Of a DNA stretch of 64,000 bases, positions 50,409 to 60,755 are shown one piece after another (the first letter of the stretch is position 1; each line of letters begins with the position of its first letter). Below the pieces are notes generated by a model. The model was given only the letters and a program-made list of their open reading frames with translations. It ran no database searches and had not been told where the DNA came from. The stretch lies in NCBI RefSeq assembly GCF_004209775.1, contig NZ_CP035914.1:62001-126000 (forward strand), read 5' to 3'. The translations under genes and the position numbers were made by a program. The stretch is from Synechococcus sp. WH 8101. Lineage in GTDB: Bacteria > Cyanobacteriota > Cyanobacteriia > PCC-6307 > Cyanobiaceae.

Positions 50409-51422
50409 ATGGCCGTCTCCCCAGCCCCCAGAGCCGTCAGCGCCAAAGCGGTCGCCGCTGTTCCAGCCCGTGCATCCGGCGACGTCGATCTGGTGCGTTC
50501 GTACCTGCGGGACATCGGTCGTGTGCCGTTGCTGAGCCATCAGCAGGAGATCACGTTGGGCCGCCAGGTGCAGGAGCTGATGGAGCTGGAAGCGCTGGAG
50601 TCTGAGCTGCGCGATCAGCGCGGTGGTGAGGCGGTGCCGGCAGGGGAATTGGCGACAGCGGCGGGGTTGAGTGCGCTGCAACTGAAGCGAAAGCTCCAGG
50701 CGGGCCGCCGCGCCAAAGAGCGGATGGTGGCGGCGAATTTGAGGTTGGTGGTGAGTGTGGCCAAGAAATACACCAAGCGGAATATGGAACTGCTGGACCT
50801 GATCCAGGAGGGAACGATCGGCCTGGTGCGGGGTGTGGAGAAATTCGACCCAACGCGGGGCTACAAGTTCAGTACGTATGCGTATTGGTGGATCCGTCAG
50901 GGGATCACGCGGGCGATTGCGGAGAAGAGCCGCACGATCCGGCTGCCGATCCACATCACCGAGATGCTCAACAAGCTGAAGAAAGGGCAGCGTGAACTGA
51001 GCCAGGAGCTGGGGCGCACACCGACGGTGACGGAACTGGCGGCATTTGTGGAACTGCCGGAGGAGGAGGTGAAAGACCTGATGTGCCGTGCGCGTCAGCC
51101 GGTGAGCCTGGAGATGAAGGTGGGGGATGGAGATGACACCGAATTGTTGGAGCTCTTGGCAGGTGATGGCGAATTGCCTGAGGAGCAGGTGGAGGTGGAG
51201 TGCTTGAAGGGCGACCTGCGGGATCTATTGGAACAACTGCCGGACCTGCAACGGCGTGTGTTGCGGATGCGGTATGGGATGGACGGCGAGGAGCCGATGA
51301 GCCTCACCGGGATTGGGCGCGTCATCGGCATCAGCCGTGATCGCGTCCGCAATCTGGAGCGCGACGGTCTGGCCGGTCTGCGCCGCCTCAGTGATCAGGT
51401 GGAGGCCTACGTCGCCTGCTGA
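50409..51422 (+). CDS. Group 2 sigma-70 family RNA polymerase sigma factor
   Basis: 337 residues. Region 1.2 (DLVRSYLRDIGRVPLLSHQQE), region 2 (KKYTKRNMELLDLIQEGTIG and YKFSTYAYWWIRQGI), region 3 and region 4 with the HTH GIGRVIGISRDRVRNLERDGL are all present, but region 1.1 is absent, so it is a non-essential group 2 factor. An AAGGAG ribosome site lies 8 bp before the ATG. The 106-bp upstream gap holds TACACT-like and TTGCGT-like hexamers, a weak promoter candidate. Confidence 0.93.
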   Translation: MAVSPAPRAVSAKAVAAVPARASGDVDLVRSYLRDIGRVPLLSHQQEITLGRQVQELMELEALESELRDQRGGEAVPAGELATAAGLSALQLKRKLQAGRRAKERMVAANLRLVVSVAKKYTKRNMELLDLIQEGTIGLVRGVEKFDPTRGYKFSTYAYWWIRQGITRAIAEKSRTIRLPIHITEMLNKLKKGQRELSQELGRTPTVTELAAFVELPEEEVKDLMCRARQPVSLEMKVGDGDDTELLELLAGDGELPEEQVEVECLKGDLRDLLEQLPDLQRRVLRMRYGMDGEEPMSLTGIGRVIGISRDRVRNLERDGLAGLRRLSDQVEAYVAC

Positions 51423-52462
51423 TCGGGCGCCCTCTGATCGGGCATCTGCTGAGGGCGACTCGTCTGCTCGGCGATGGCTAGGAGCAGCGGATTCACCAGT
51501 TCCGGCGCTTCGTCGTGGGGGCAGTGGCCAACGCCGGGAAGGATCTGAAGCGAACGAATACAGGGGAAACGTCCGGCCCAGGCCCGGGCTTCAGTCACCG
51601 GCTCCCACGGATCGGCTTCACCCCAGATCAGATGCACCGGCAGATCCAGTTGGGCTAAAAGATCCGGGGCGAGGTGGTCGTTGAAGAGATTGATGAAGCC
51701 GCGGAACGCTTCCGCAGCGCCGGGGCGCCGGCTCGGGCGATAAAGCAAGTCCACCAGCTCCTCATCCACATGGGCGCCGCTGGGGTAAGCCTGCCGAAGC
51801 ACCTGCCGGATCAGGGCCGGTCGGGCGGCGTTGCGGAACAGGGCCGTGCTCAGCCAGCGCTGGCGCACCATCGCCTTCAGTAGCGGCCGGATCCAGGCCA
51901 TCCAGGCCGGCTGCCGGCCCAGTTGTTTGTCGTCCATCAGCCGCTGGGCGCAGTCGATCAACACCAGACCAGAGCATGGGCTCGGGCCCGCATCCGCGTT
52001 CAGCAGCTGGGTGGCGCGCAGGGCCACGACGCCGCCGATCGAATTGCCCACCAGCAGCACCGGCCGGCCTACGATCTCCCGGCAGAACGCGGCCACCTGG
52101 GCGCCCCAGAGCTCAAAGCCGTAGTGCAGGCTGTGGTGGTCGCTCTGTTCATCGGCGAGTCGGGCCCGCGGTTGGCTGCTGTTCCCGAACCCCACCAGGT
52201 CGAGCGCGTAGGTGGGCAGGTGGGCTCCAAGCGAGGGCAGGGTGTGGCGCCAGTGCTCCTTGCAGGCGCCGAAGCCATGGATCAACACAACAGCCAGTGG
52301 TGCGGCTGAGGTCAGCGGCGCTGAGGTTGAGGGTTCTTCACACCAGCTGATCTCCAGGCTGAGCTCGTGATCGGGGCCGATCCCAGCACCGACGGGCGGG
52401 GTCCAGGTCCAGGTCTCACCCACCGGCACCGGCCACCGATGCGGAGGGGTCGGTGTTGCCAT
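51407..52462 (-). CDS. Alpha/beta hydrolase
   Basis: 351 residues from the ATG at 52462; GTG starts next to the RND stop are also possible. The fold is shown by VVLIHGFGACKEHWRHT (oxyanion region), nucleophile elbow GNSIGGVVALR (Ser), Asp in WGEADPWEP and His in PGVGHCPHDE. This resembles the pheophytinase-like or haloalkane dehalogenase-like cyanobacterial hydrolases. The substrate is unknown. The start overlaps the RND gene's 3' end; the 3' end overlaps the sigma-factor gene by 16 bp. Confidence 0.88.
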   Translation of the reverse strand: MATPTPPHRWPVPVGETWTWTPPVGAGIGPDHELSLEISWCEEPSTSAPLTSAAPLAVVLIHGFGACKEHWRHTLPSLGAHLPTYALDLVGFGNSSQPRARLADEQSDHHSLHYGFELWGAQVAAFCREIVGRPVLLVGNSIGGVVALRATQLLNADAGPSPCSGLVLIDCAQRLMDDKQLGRQPAWMAWIRPLLKAMVRQRWLSTALFRNAARPALIRQVLRQAYPSGAHVDEELVDLLYRPSRRPGAAEAFRGFINLFNDHLAPDLLAQLDLPVHLIWGEADPWEPVTEARAWAGRFPCIRSLQILPGVGHCPHDEAPELVNPLLLAIAEQTSRPQQMPDQRAPDQQAT

Positions 52463-55400
52463 CACCGTCATCGTCGCCTTTGCCGAACAGGCGCTCCTCC
52501 AGTCCCTTGATCACCACATAGAAGGGGGGCACCACCCCGAGCGAGAGGATCGTTGCCACCACCAGGCCGCCGAAGATCACGGTGCCGAGCGATTGCTGGC
52601 TCTGGGCGCCGGCGCCATTGGCCACCACCAAGGGGAGGAAGCCTGCCAGTGCTGCGATGGCGGTCATCAGGATCGGCCGCAGCCTCGATTCGGCTGAAGC
52701 GATCACCGCTTCGCTGGCGCTCATGCCTGCTTCAAGGTGCTGTTCGGCCACTTCCACGATCAGGATGCCGTTCTTGGCGGCCAGACCGATCAGGGTCACC
52801 AGGCCCACCTGGGCATACACATTCAGATCAATCGAACGGATGGCCAGGAAGCCGAGCGCACCGAGCATGGCCAGGGGCACGGTCATCAGGATGATCACCG
52901 GCGTCACGTAGCTCTCGTATTGGGCGGAGAGCACGAGATACACGATCAGGATGCCGAGACCGAACACGAGGATGCTGGCGCTACCGGCGGAGAGCTGCAG
53001 GGCCGCCAGACCGGTGAAGGCGTAGCCGATGTTGTTGAAATCCAGCTGCTTGAACAGAGTCTGGATTGCTGTGAGGGCCTGTCCGGAACTCTTGCCAATG
53101 GCCTGGGCGCCCTGCACCAGCACCGTGCGATAGAGGTTGTAGTGGCTGATGATCGGCGGTGCGCTGTCGAGCTCCGCTTCCGCGAACTGGGAGACCTGCA
53201 CCAGATCGCCCGCCTTGTTCTTCACGTAGTAGTTGAGGATGTTCTCCACCTGGGAGCGTTGGTCGGCGCCCGATTGCACATACACGTTGCGCACCTGGCC
53301 GTTCTCGTAGGTGAGGCCGGTGTAGGTGCCGCCGGCCAGGGTTGCGATCGTGTCCATCGCCTCCTGGTAGTCCACGTTGAGGGCTCCCATCACGGCCCGA
53401 TCCACCTTGAGGCCGAAGGCGGGAGCGCTGGGGATGAACTGGCTGTAGAGCGAGGAGAATTCACCGCTGGCCTTGCCGGCCTTGATCAGTTTCTGGGCCT
53501 GATCGTTGAGCTGGTTGAAGGTGTAATCGCCGCTCAGGTCATTGAATTGGAAGTAGAAGCCGCCCTGGGCGGAGAATCCCGGCACCGCCGGCGGTTGGCC
53601 GATCACGGCCAACCGCCGCTCAGTTGCGACAGTTTGGCGTTGAGCCGATCGGCGATGGCAAAGGAACTGTTCTTCTGCCCGGGCCGCTCACTGAGGGGCT
53701 TGAGGCCCACCATGATCGTGCCCTGGTCGGGGCTGGAACCGTTGAAGCCGTAGCCGCTGATGATCGCCGCTGAGAGCACATCGTCTTCCTCTTTGAGGAT
53801 GGAGGCGATCTCCTTACCCATCGCCTGGGTCTGGCTGAGGGAGGCGCCGTTCTGCAACTGATAAATACCGAGGATGTAGCCCTGGTCTTCGTCGGGGATG
53901 AAGGCCTGGGGCAGGGCCGCGAAGGCCAGCACCGTGAGCACGATGCCGCTGCCCAGGGCCACCATCACCCAGCGCCGGGCCTTGATCAGGCTGGTCACCA
54001 GCCGGGCGTAGCCGTTCTGCAAGCGATCGAAGAACCGGTTGAACACCCGGAAGATCAGGGGGAGATTGGCGCCGGCCAATCCACCCACCACCACGCCGAG
54101 CACGTAGGTCCAGCTGCCGAACGCTGCGGAACTGAACCGACCGAAGGCCAGACCCACGATCACGCCGGCGACGGGCCAGGCCCATCCCTTCGGCTCCTTC
54201 GGTTCGCCTCCCTTGAGGATCAGGCCCGAGAGCATCGGCGAGAAGGTGAGGGCGTTGAAGGCGGAAATGGCAATCGAGAAGGCAATCGTGAGGGCGAACT
54301 GCTGGTAGATGATGCCAATGCTTCCTGGATAGAAGGCCACAGGAACGAACACCGCCATCAACACCAGGGCCGTGGCAACCAGGGCACCAAAGAGTTCACC
54401 CATGCAGGCGAGAGCCGCCTGCCGGGGCCGCAGGCCCGCCTCGATATTTTTCGACACCGCCTCGATCACCACGATCGCGTCGTCCACCACCAGGCCTGTG
54501 GCGAGCACCAGGCCGAGCAGGGTCAATTGGTTGATCGAGAAGCCGAACACCTTGATGAAGGCGAAGGTGCCGATCAGGGAGATCGGGATCGCCAGGCTGG
54601 GCACCACCGTGGCGCGCCAGTTCTGCAGGAAGATGAACAAGATCAGCAGCACCAGCACAATCGCCAGGCCGAGGGCATCGATCACCCCTTCCACCGACGA
54701 TTCAATGAACTGACCGATGTTGTAAACCTGCTGCACCGTGACACCCGGCGGCACGGTGGCGGCGAAGGAGGTCATCTCTTTCACCACAGCATCGGCCACA
54801 TCCAAGGCATTGCTTTCCGGGGTCTGGAACACGGCCACGGTGATCGTGTCGAAGCTCGAGGTGTTGATCGCCGCCGTGGTGTAGTTGTTGAAGCCGTATT
54901 GCACCTCGCCCACATCCTTGAGCAGCAGCAGATTGCCGGTGGGGGAACGACCCACGATCAGATTGTTGAAATCGTCGATCGAAACCAGGTTGCCGTTGTT
55001 CTGCACCAGCAACGGGTAGGTGTAAGCCTGATTGCCTGAGGCGGGTGGCCCGCCCACGAGGCCACCAATGGCCGTGCTGTTCTGCGCTTGCACCGCATCC
55101 ACCACCTCCTGGGCCGTGAGCTGGTTGGCGGCCAGCTTGTCGGGATCGACAAACAACCAGTAGGCGGGGTTGGTGCCACCGAGGATGTTCACATTGGCAA
55201 CCCCTTCGACCCGCTCCAGCGGGTAGTAGAGCTGCTCATACACCAGGCCATTGAGATAGGCCGCGTCGTATTGGCCCTCCGTGGACGACACCTGATAGGC
55301 CAGCAGAATCGACGGTGTGCTTTGTTGCACCGACACGCCGGTGGCAGACACCTGGGCTGGCAGTTGCGGCATCGCCAGCGACACACGGTTCTGCACATTC

Positions 55401-55720
55401 ACCTGGTCGATGTCGATGTCGGTGGTCTCATCGAAATAGACCTGGATGATGCTCTGCCCCTCCATGTTGCTGGTGGAGGAGATGTAAGACGCGCCGGGAA
55501 CGCCGTTGATCTGCTGTTCAATCGGGTTGGTCACCGCCTGTTCGGTGACCAGGGAATTGGCACCGCTGTAATTCGCCGTCACCTGGATCAGGGGTGGGGC
55601 GATGTTGGGCAGGTTGGCAATCGGCAGCGTGGGGATGGCGATCACCCCCATCAGCACGATCAGGATGCTGCAGACGGTGGTGAGAACCGGCCGCTTGATG
55701 AAATTATCGGAAAACGCCAT
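52416..55720 (-). pseudogene. RND (HAE1) efflux pump gene, frameshifted
   Basis: An AcrB-type inner-membrane pump gene in two frames: 53603-55720 (705 residues) and 52416-53612 (397 residues, TTG as first possible start). The first half holds the proton-relay pair D413-D414 (GLVVDDAIVV), the second the partner lysine (GLAAKNGILIV), so both halves are needed. The break lies in the porter domain; adding one base (or removing two) near 53603 fuses them. A perfect 12-bp inverted repeat coincides with it. The gene follows an adaptor gene by 7 bp. It may be a genuine pseudogene, a sequencing error or, less likely, recoded. Confidence 0.87.
53590..53617. repeat. 12-bp perfect inverted repeat at the RND frameshift
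   Basis: GGCGGTTGGCCG, loop ATCA, then CGGCCAACCGCC. On the coding (minus) strand the first reading frame's stop TGA lies inside the 4-base loop. No T tract follows, so it is not an intrinsic terminator. Confidence 0.9.
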
Positions 55721-55727
55721 GTTGGTT

Positions 55728-56861
55728 TCAGTTGCTCCCGCTCTTGCTGGCGAGCTTCACCGGCATGCCGTTGCTCAGCAAGGCGGTGTTGCTGACCACC
55801 ACCGTTTCACCGCGGCTGAGGCCGGATTGGATCGGATAGAGATTGTTCTGCAGTGTGCCCAGTTGCACCGGTTTCTGCACCACGATCGGCGTGCTGGTAG
55901 GAAGGCTTTCCAGTTTTTTCTTGCTCGCTGCCGGGATCACCGTGGAGGCCTTGATCTTGGGGAGCGCTTTGCTCAGGGGAACCACCACATACACGAAAGG
56001 TTGCTGCGCCTGCATGAACACCGCCTGCACTGGCACAGCCAACGCCTGGGTCTGGCCGGTGATGATCTGACTCTTGACAAACTGTCCGGTCTTCAACTGT
56101 CCGGTGAGGTTCGGGAAAGTGGCCTTCACCATCAGGGTGTTCGGCGATTGCTGGCTGCCTGAGATGCCGAAATAGGGAGAGATGAAGGTGACGCTGCCGA
56201 CGCCGGTGACCGGTGGTGTGGTCTGGGAACTCACATTCACCGTTTGCCCCACCTTCACTCGACCGGCCTGGGTGGCCGGGATCTGCATCAGCGTCCACAG
56301 GGTGGAATTGTCGACGATGCCGGTGATCGCCTGACCGGTTTTGACGTAATCGCCCAACTTCACCGTGTCGAGGTCGCCCACGACCCCGTCGATCGGCGAC
56401 CGCACGTATTTGTATCCAAGGGTTGCGGCGCTGGCGAGGGCCTGATCGCGGGAGGCGATCGCCTGAGTGGCGTATTGATCGCGAGTTTTGGCTGAAGCTG
56501 CACCCTGTTTGTAAAGGAACTCGTAGCGCTCGGCGTTGAGCTTGTCGGTGCGGGCCTGGGCGCGGGCCGCGTTGAGGGCGGCGCTCTGTTGCACGTTGTC
56601 GAGCACCAGGATTGGCTGGCCTGCCTTCACGCGCTGGCCTTCGGTGGCGATGATCTTCACCACCCGTCCGTCGGTTTCCGGCCGCAGGGCCACGTTGGTG
56701 GTGGATTCGAGCGTGCTGATCGCTTCCACGCTGGGATTGAAGGTGGCCTCGTTGATCTGAGCCGTTTTCACGGTCAGGAACTGTTGAGCCGGTTGCTTCG
56801 GTTTGCTGCAGCCCACCAGCAACGTCGCCGCAATCGCGGTGCAGGCCAGAGGACCTCTCAC
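55728..56861 (-). CDS. RND efflux periplasmic adaptor (lipoprotein)
   Basis: 377 residues from the GTG at 56861, which gives a lipoprotein signal TAIAATLLVGC with the modified Cys, instead of longer unlikely starts upstream. The membrane-fusion pattern follows: lipoyl halves (LRPETDGRVVKIIATEGQRVKAG and YKYVRSPIDGVVGDL), a helical hairpin with SAKTRDQYA, and barrel domain. It links the RND pump to an outer-membrane channel. It is the first gene in the operon with the frameshifted pump. Confidence 0.9.
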   Translation of the reverse strand: MRGPLACTAIAATLLVGCSKPKQPAQQFLTVKTAQINEATFNPSVEAISTLESTTNVALRPETDGRVVKIIATEGQRVKAGQPILVLDNVQQSAALNAARAQARTDKLNAERYEFLYKQGAASAKTRDQYATQAIASRDQALASAATLGYKYVRSPIDGVVGDLDTVKLGDYVKTGQAITGIVDNSTLWTLMQIPATQAGRVKVGQTVNVSSQTTPPVTGVGSVTFISPYFGISGSQQSPNTLMVKATFPNLTGQLKTGQFVKSQIITGQTQALAVPVQAVFMQAQQPFVYVVVPLSKALPKIKASTVIPAASKKKLESLPTSTPIVVQKPVQLGTLQNNLYPIQSGLSRGETVVVSNTALLSNGMPVKLASKSGSN

Positions 56862-56992
56862 GTGCCAAACAAAATCTTCGCGGACCCTACCGGGTTTTCT
56901 CGGGCTTGATCGTTCAGGTCTGCCACTCCTGGCGATGCCACAGCTGACATTTCCGACGCTCTGGCCACAGTGGAGCTGTTGCAGCAGAAGCA

Positions 56993-58864
56993 ATGTGCCT
57001 CAGTTGTGAGATTGGTGCCCAGCTTGGGGCGTTTTCCGAGGCGATCCTGGCCGGTTCTTCTCGCACCAGTCGGCGGCGGGTGCTGAAGGCGGGGGCCTTG
57101 ATCGCGGCCTCGGCACTGTTGCCGCCTTTGCTGCAGAGCCATGCCCGGGCCGACGTCAAGGCCGACAGCGACCGTCCCATGCCCGCGGATGGACCGGCGG
57201 ATTGGCTGTTTGAAAACGGCACGATCCTCACCATGGAGACGGATCAGCCGCGGGTGGAGGCGGTGGCTGTGCGGGGGCGGGCGATTGTGTATGCCGGCGA
57301 TCGCAGCGGCGCCCAGGCCTGGATCGGTCCTGGCACCCGCAGGATCGATCTGCAGGGCCGCATGCTGATGCCCGGCCTGGTGGACAGCCATGTGCACCCC
57401 ATGCTCGGCACCCTCTTCAGCAGCGGCTTTGTGATCGACGCCAATGCCAAGGAAGAGCAGGTGATCGATGCGATCAAGGCCCATGTGAAGGCCGACCCCG
57501 GCACGGGCGTGTTCTTCGGGGTGGGTTGGAACACCAATCTCTGGCAGGCGCAGGGCGGCCCGCACAAACGGGACCTCGATGCGATTGAGGCGGAGCGCCC
57601 GATGCTCTTTCTCTCCAGCGATGCGCATTCCGCCTGGGCCAACAGCAAGGCATTGGCGTTGGCCGGTGTCACCGCCGCCACCAAGGATCCGCCGGTGGGT
57701 GGGTACCAGCGAGACGCCAATGGTGAACCCACGGGTCTGGTGCGGGAAGCGCCGGCGATGGTGCCGATGATCGCTGCCCTGAAGCTGCTGGCACCGGAGC
57801 GTTACAACCCGGCCCTGAAGGCGATGTTGCAGACCTTCGCCCAGATGGGATTCACCAGCCTGTTTGATGCCGGCATGCCGCTGGGGCTGGAGACAATTTT
57901 TGCCGCGCTGGTGCAGATGGACGAGGCGGGTGCATTGCCGGTGCGCTTGCATGCCACGCGCATGGTCACCAACAAAGACCAGGTGCAGGGCGCGGTGGCC
58001 GACCTGGCCGAGCTGAATCGGCGCTTCCGCAGCGAACACTTCACAGTGCGCACCCTCAAGATCGTGGCCGATGGGGTGATCGAGAATCGCCAGGCAGCGA
58101 TGCTGGAGCCGTATCAGCAACCCCCCGGGGCCCGCGGTCAGCTGGCTCTGAGCGAGGCCAATGTGCAGGGTCTGCTGCGGCAGTGCGAGCGCGCCGGTTT
58201 CGATGTGCACTTCCACACCATCGGCGATGCCTCCCTGCGCCAGGCCCTGGATGCGCTCACGGCGGTGCAGGCCTCCGGTGGTCAACCGAAACTCACCCTT
58301 GCCCATGTGCAGGTGGTGGCCGACAGCGATCAGCAACGGCTCGCCCGCCTCAAGCCCCTGATCACCAGCACCGGCATCTGGTGCATTCGCTACGCCGCGG
58401 TCGAAGACGCACTTGGTGCTGAGCGTTACCGCAAGATGTTTCGCTTCGGCCGCCTGCAGCGTGATCACGGCGTCAATGTGGCGCTCGGCAGTGACTGGCC
58501 GGCAACGTATGGCAGCGGCACCCTCGGCATTCGCCCCTTCCTCAACATCCAGGCGGCGATCCTGCGCCAACCGCCACCGCCGTTGCTCGAGGCGATGGGC
58601 TCGAGTCTTGGGGCTGATGCCGAGCAGCCGCTACCACCACAAGCGGATGCGTTCACGCTCGAGGGGGCCCTACAGGCTTACACCCTGGCTGGGGCGCGCC
58701 AGATGGGCCTGGAGGCCATCACCGGATCGATCCGCGTTGGCAAGCGGGCTGACCTGGTGCTGCTCGATCGGGACCTCACTGCGATCCCGACCGAGGACAT
58801 TCACCGCACCAACGTGTTGCTCACCCTGATGGATGGCCGCTCAACGGGCGTCGACCGGAGCTGA
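56993..58864 (+). CDS. Tat-exported amidohydrolase (YtcJ-like)
   Basis: 623 residues. A twin-arginine signal (TSRRRVLKAG at about 25-34, then a hydrophobic helix to about 48 and an Ala-x-Ala end) sends it to the periplasm or thylakoid lumen. The metal-dependent amidohydrolase domain has H133 and H135 (DSHVHPM), EVHFHTIGDASLR-type His segments and the late ALGSDWP aspartate. It resembles N-substituted formamide deformylase/YtcJ enzymes; the substrate is unknown. Divergent from the adaptor gene. Confidence 0.9.
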   Translation: MCLSCEIGAQLGAFSEAILAGSSRTSRRRVLKAGALIAASALLPPLLQSHARADVKADSDRPMPADGPADWLFENGTILTMETDQPRVEAVAVRGRAIVYAGDRSGAQAWIGPGTRRIDLQGRMLMPGLVDSHVHPMLGTLFSSGFVIDANAKEEQVIDAIKAHVKADPGTGVFFGVGWNTNLWQAQGGPHKRDLDAIEAERPMLFLSSDAHSAWANSKALALAGVTAATKDPPVGGYQRDANGEPTGLVREAPAMVPMIAALKLLAPERYNPALKAMLQTFAQMGFTSLFDAGMPLGLETIFAALVQMDEAGALPVRLHATRMVTNKDQVQGAVADLAELNRRFRSEHFTVRTLKIVADGVIENRQAAMLEPYQQPPGARGQLALSEANVQGLLRQCERAGFDVHFHTIGDASLRQALDALTAVQASGGQPKLTLAHVQVVADSDQQRLARLKPLITSTGIWCIRYAAVEDALGAERYRKMFRFGRLQRDHGVNVALGSDWPATYGSGTLGIRPFLNIQAAILRQPPPPLLEAMGSSLGADAEQPLPPQADAFTLEGALQAYTLAGARQMGLEAITGSIRVGKRADLVLLDRDLTAIPTEDIHRTNVLLTLMDGRSTGVDRS

Positions 58865-59425
58865 GGAGTGGTGCAGCACGATGCGGATGTCGCCTTTCTG
58901 GGTTTTGTAGAAGGTCCAGGTTTTCTCCACCGTGGTGGTGACGCCCTTGTCGTCGGTGAGGGTCACGAACCCCATCGTGTTGGCGGTTTTGCCGAACAGC
59001 TGCACAACGTTGTCGTTCACTGTGCAGGTTTTCCAGCGGCGGTAGGTGGCGAATCCCTTGCCGCTGGGGAAGGCGCTGTCGGGTCCGACGAAATAGGCGA
59101 GGGCCCCGGCGCGGCTCGGGCGGAAGGTGTCTTGACCTGTCGCCAGGGTGGGCTTGAAAGCCACGGGCCCGATGGCGTAGCCATAGGCCACATCAATGAT
59201 GGTGCCGGCTTTGCTGCGGGCGGCGGCTTCACCCTCCACATAGAAGCTGTTGCTGATGGCAATCAGCGCGTTGCACCAGGCTTTTTGGGCCTGTTCCACC
59301 TCCTTCACGGTGATGGTGTTATCAAACACCTGCACCTGTGGGTTGGCATGGCCGACGGCGGGGCTGAAAGCCGTGAGGGCCAGGGCGGCGCTGCTGCCGG
59401 CAGCGAGAAGCCTGCTCAGGTGCAT
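58841..59425 (-). CDS. Exported NTF2-like (CaMKII-AD-like) protein
   Basis: 194 residues from the ATG at 59425. A signal peptide ends near AVGHA (about 28). The remainder has an NTF2-like pattern: an N-terminal helix KAWCNALIAISNSFYVEG and C-terminal strands VTTTVEKTWTFYKTQKGDIRIVLHHSSAPV, typical of the CaMKII-association-domain-like bacterial proteins. Ligand unknown. Its 3' end overlaps the amidohydrolase gene's 3' end by 24 bp. Confidence 0.78.
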   Translation of the reverse strand: MHLSRLLAAGSSAALALTAFSPAVGHANPQVQVFDNTITVKEVEQAQKAWCNALIAISNSFYVEGEAAARSKAGTIIDVAYGYAIGPVAFKPTLATGQDTFRPSRAGALAYFVGPDSAFPSGKGFATYRRWKTCTVNDNVVQLFGKTANTMGFVTLTDDKGVTTTVEKTWTFYKTQKGDIRIVLHHSSAPVDAR

Positions 59426-59476
59426 CGTGGATCGTGGTGAAACCAATCGGAACTGACCGTAGCCAGGTTGCGTGCT

Positions 59477-60751
59477 TCAGGTGCGGTTCACATCGGCAAG
59501 ACCTGATGCAATCGCTGCATAGCAGCGTTCCAGTTGGCTATCGCTGATGCACAGCGGCGGCAGCAGATACACCACATTGCCGAGGGGGCGCAGATACACG
59601 CCCCGGTGGAGGGCCTGGAGCTGCAGCTGGCGGCCGATCGGGTTGAGGTACTCGGTGGCGCCGATCGTCAGCTCGAAGGCCGCCATCGTGCCCAGGCAGC
59701 GCACCCGCGCGATGCCGTCGAGCTGTTGCAGATGCTCCAGATGCCGCTGGTGCCTGGATTCGAAGCCGCTGTAGGCCTCTGGGTTGGCCTCGAGCCGATC
59801 GAGGCTGGCGAGGGCGGCGGCACAACCCAGGGGATTGGCCGTGAAGCTGTGGCCGTGGAAGAAGGTGTGGCTTGGTTCCCGGCTGATGAACCCCTGATAG
59901 AGCCGTTCGCTTGCCATCGTCGCGCCCATCGGCAGGAAGCCGCCGGTGAGCCCTTTGGAGAGGGCCATCAGATCGGGTTGGAGTCCGGCCAGGGCGCTGG
60001 CGAACAGGGCGCCGGTGCGTCCGAACCCCGTCATCACCTCATCAGCGATCAGAAGCGCGCCCTTCTCGCGCACGCGGGCCTGCACGGCTCGGAGAAAGGC
60101 GGGGCGCACCAGGCGCATGCCGGAGGCACCCTGGATCAGCGGTTCCAGGATCAGCGCTGCCGTCGGCGTCTCCAGGGCCTGGTCGAGTGCAGCCAGCGCT
60201 TCATGCTCCCGAGCCTCCACGCTGCTGTCGCCCCAGTGGGTGTGCGGCCAAAGAAGGCGGCGAACGTCGAAGAGCAGGCTGTCGTAGGGTTCGGTGAAGA
60301 CGGAGCGATCGCCCAGGGCCATCGCCCCGAAGGTGTCGCCGTGATAAGCCCCTTCAAAGGCGATTAGCTGACGCCGCTCGCTGCCCTGGTTCCGCCACCA
60401 CTGCCAGGCGATCTTGAGCGCCACCTCCACGGCGGTGGAGCCGTTGTCGGAGAAAAACATCCGCTCCAGGCCGGTGTGGGCCGCCAGGCGTGTGGCCAGC
60501 TGCTCCGCGGGCGCATGGCTGAAATTGGCGAAGATCACTTGCTCCAGCTGCTTGGCCTGGCAGGCGATGGCGGCGGCGATGCTTGGTTCGCCATGGCCGT
60601 GCAGGGTGACCCACCAGCTGCTGATGGCGTCGATCAGTTCACGCCCATCCTCGAGGCTGAGCACACAGCCCCGGGCGGCGCGCACCCGCAGAGGTTCGGG
60701 GTGCAGGGCCACCTGGGTGGTGGGGTGCCAGAGATGGGGATGCCAGACCAT
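59477..60751 (-). CDS. bioA: Adenosylmethionine-8-amino-7-oxononanoate aminotransferase
   Basis: 424 residues. A class III PLP aminotransferase with D237 (IADEVMTGFGRTG) and Schiff-base K266 (LSKGLTGGFLPMG). N-terminal WHPHLWHPTTQ and SSWWVTLHGHGEP (Trp/Tyr-like positions) are typical of BioA. It makes 7,8-diaminopelargonate in biotin synthesis. No other bio genes are in the window. It starts 4 bp after the stop of the SDF-like transporter gene. Confidence 0.95.
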   Translation of the reverse strand: MVWHPHLWHPTTQVALHPEPLRVRAARGCVLSLEDGRELIDAISSWWVTLHGHGEPSIAAAIACQAKQLEQVIFANFSHAPAEQLATRLAAHTGLERMFFSDNGSTAVEVALKIAWQWWRNQGSERRQLIAFEGAYHGDTFGAMALGDRSVFTEPYDSLLFDVRRLLWPHTHWGDSSVEAREHEALAALDQALETPTAALILEPLIQGASGMRLVRPAFLRAVQARVREKGALLIADEVMTGFGRTGALFASALAGLQPDLMALSKGLTGGFLPMGATMASERLYQGFISREPSHTFFHGHSFTANPLGCAAALASLDRLEANPEAYSGFESRHQRHLEHLQQLDGIARVRCLGTMAAFELTIGATEYLNPIGRQLQLQALHRGVYLRPLGNVVYLLPPLCISDSQLERCYAAIASGLADVNRT

Positions 60752-60755
60752 CGCC

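Noticed and set aside
53590-53617. Programmed frameshift of the RND pump at the hairpin
   Set aside because: A hairpin is present but there is no slippery heptamer before it; a mutation or sequencing error explains the break more simply.
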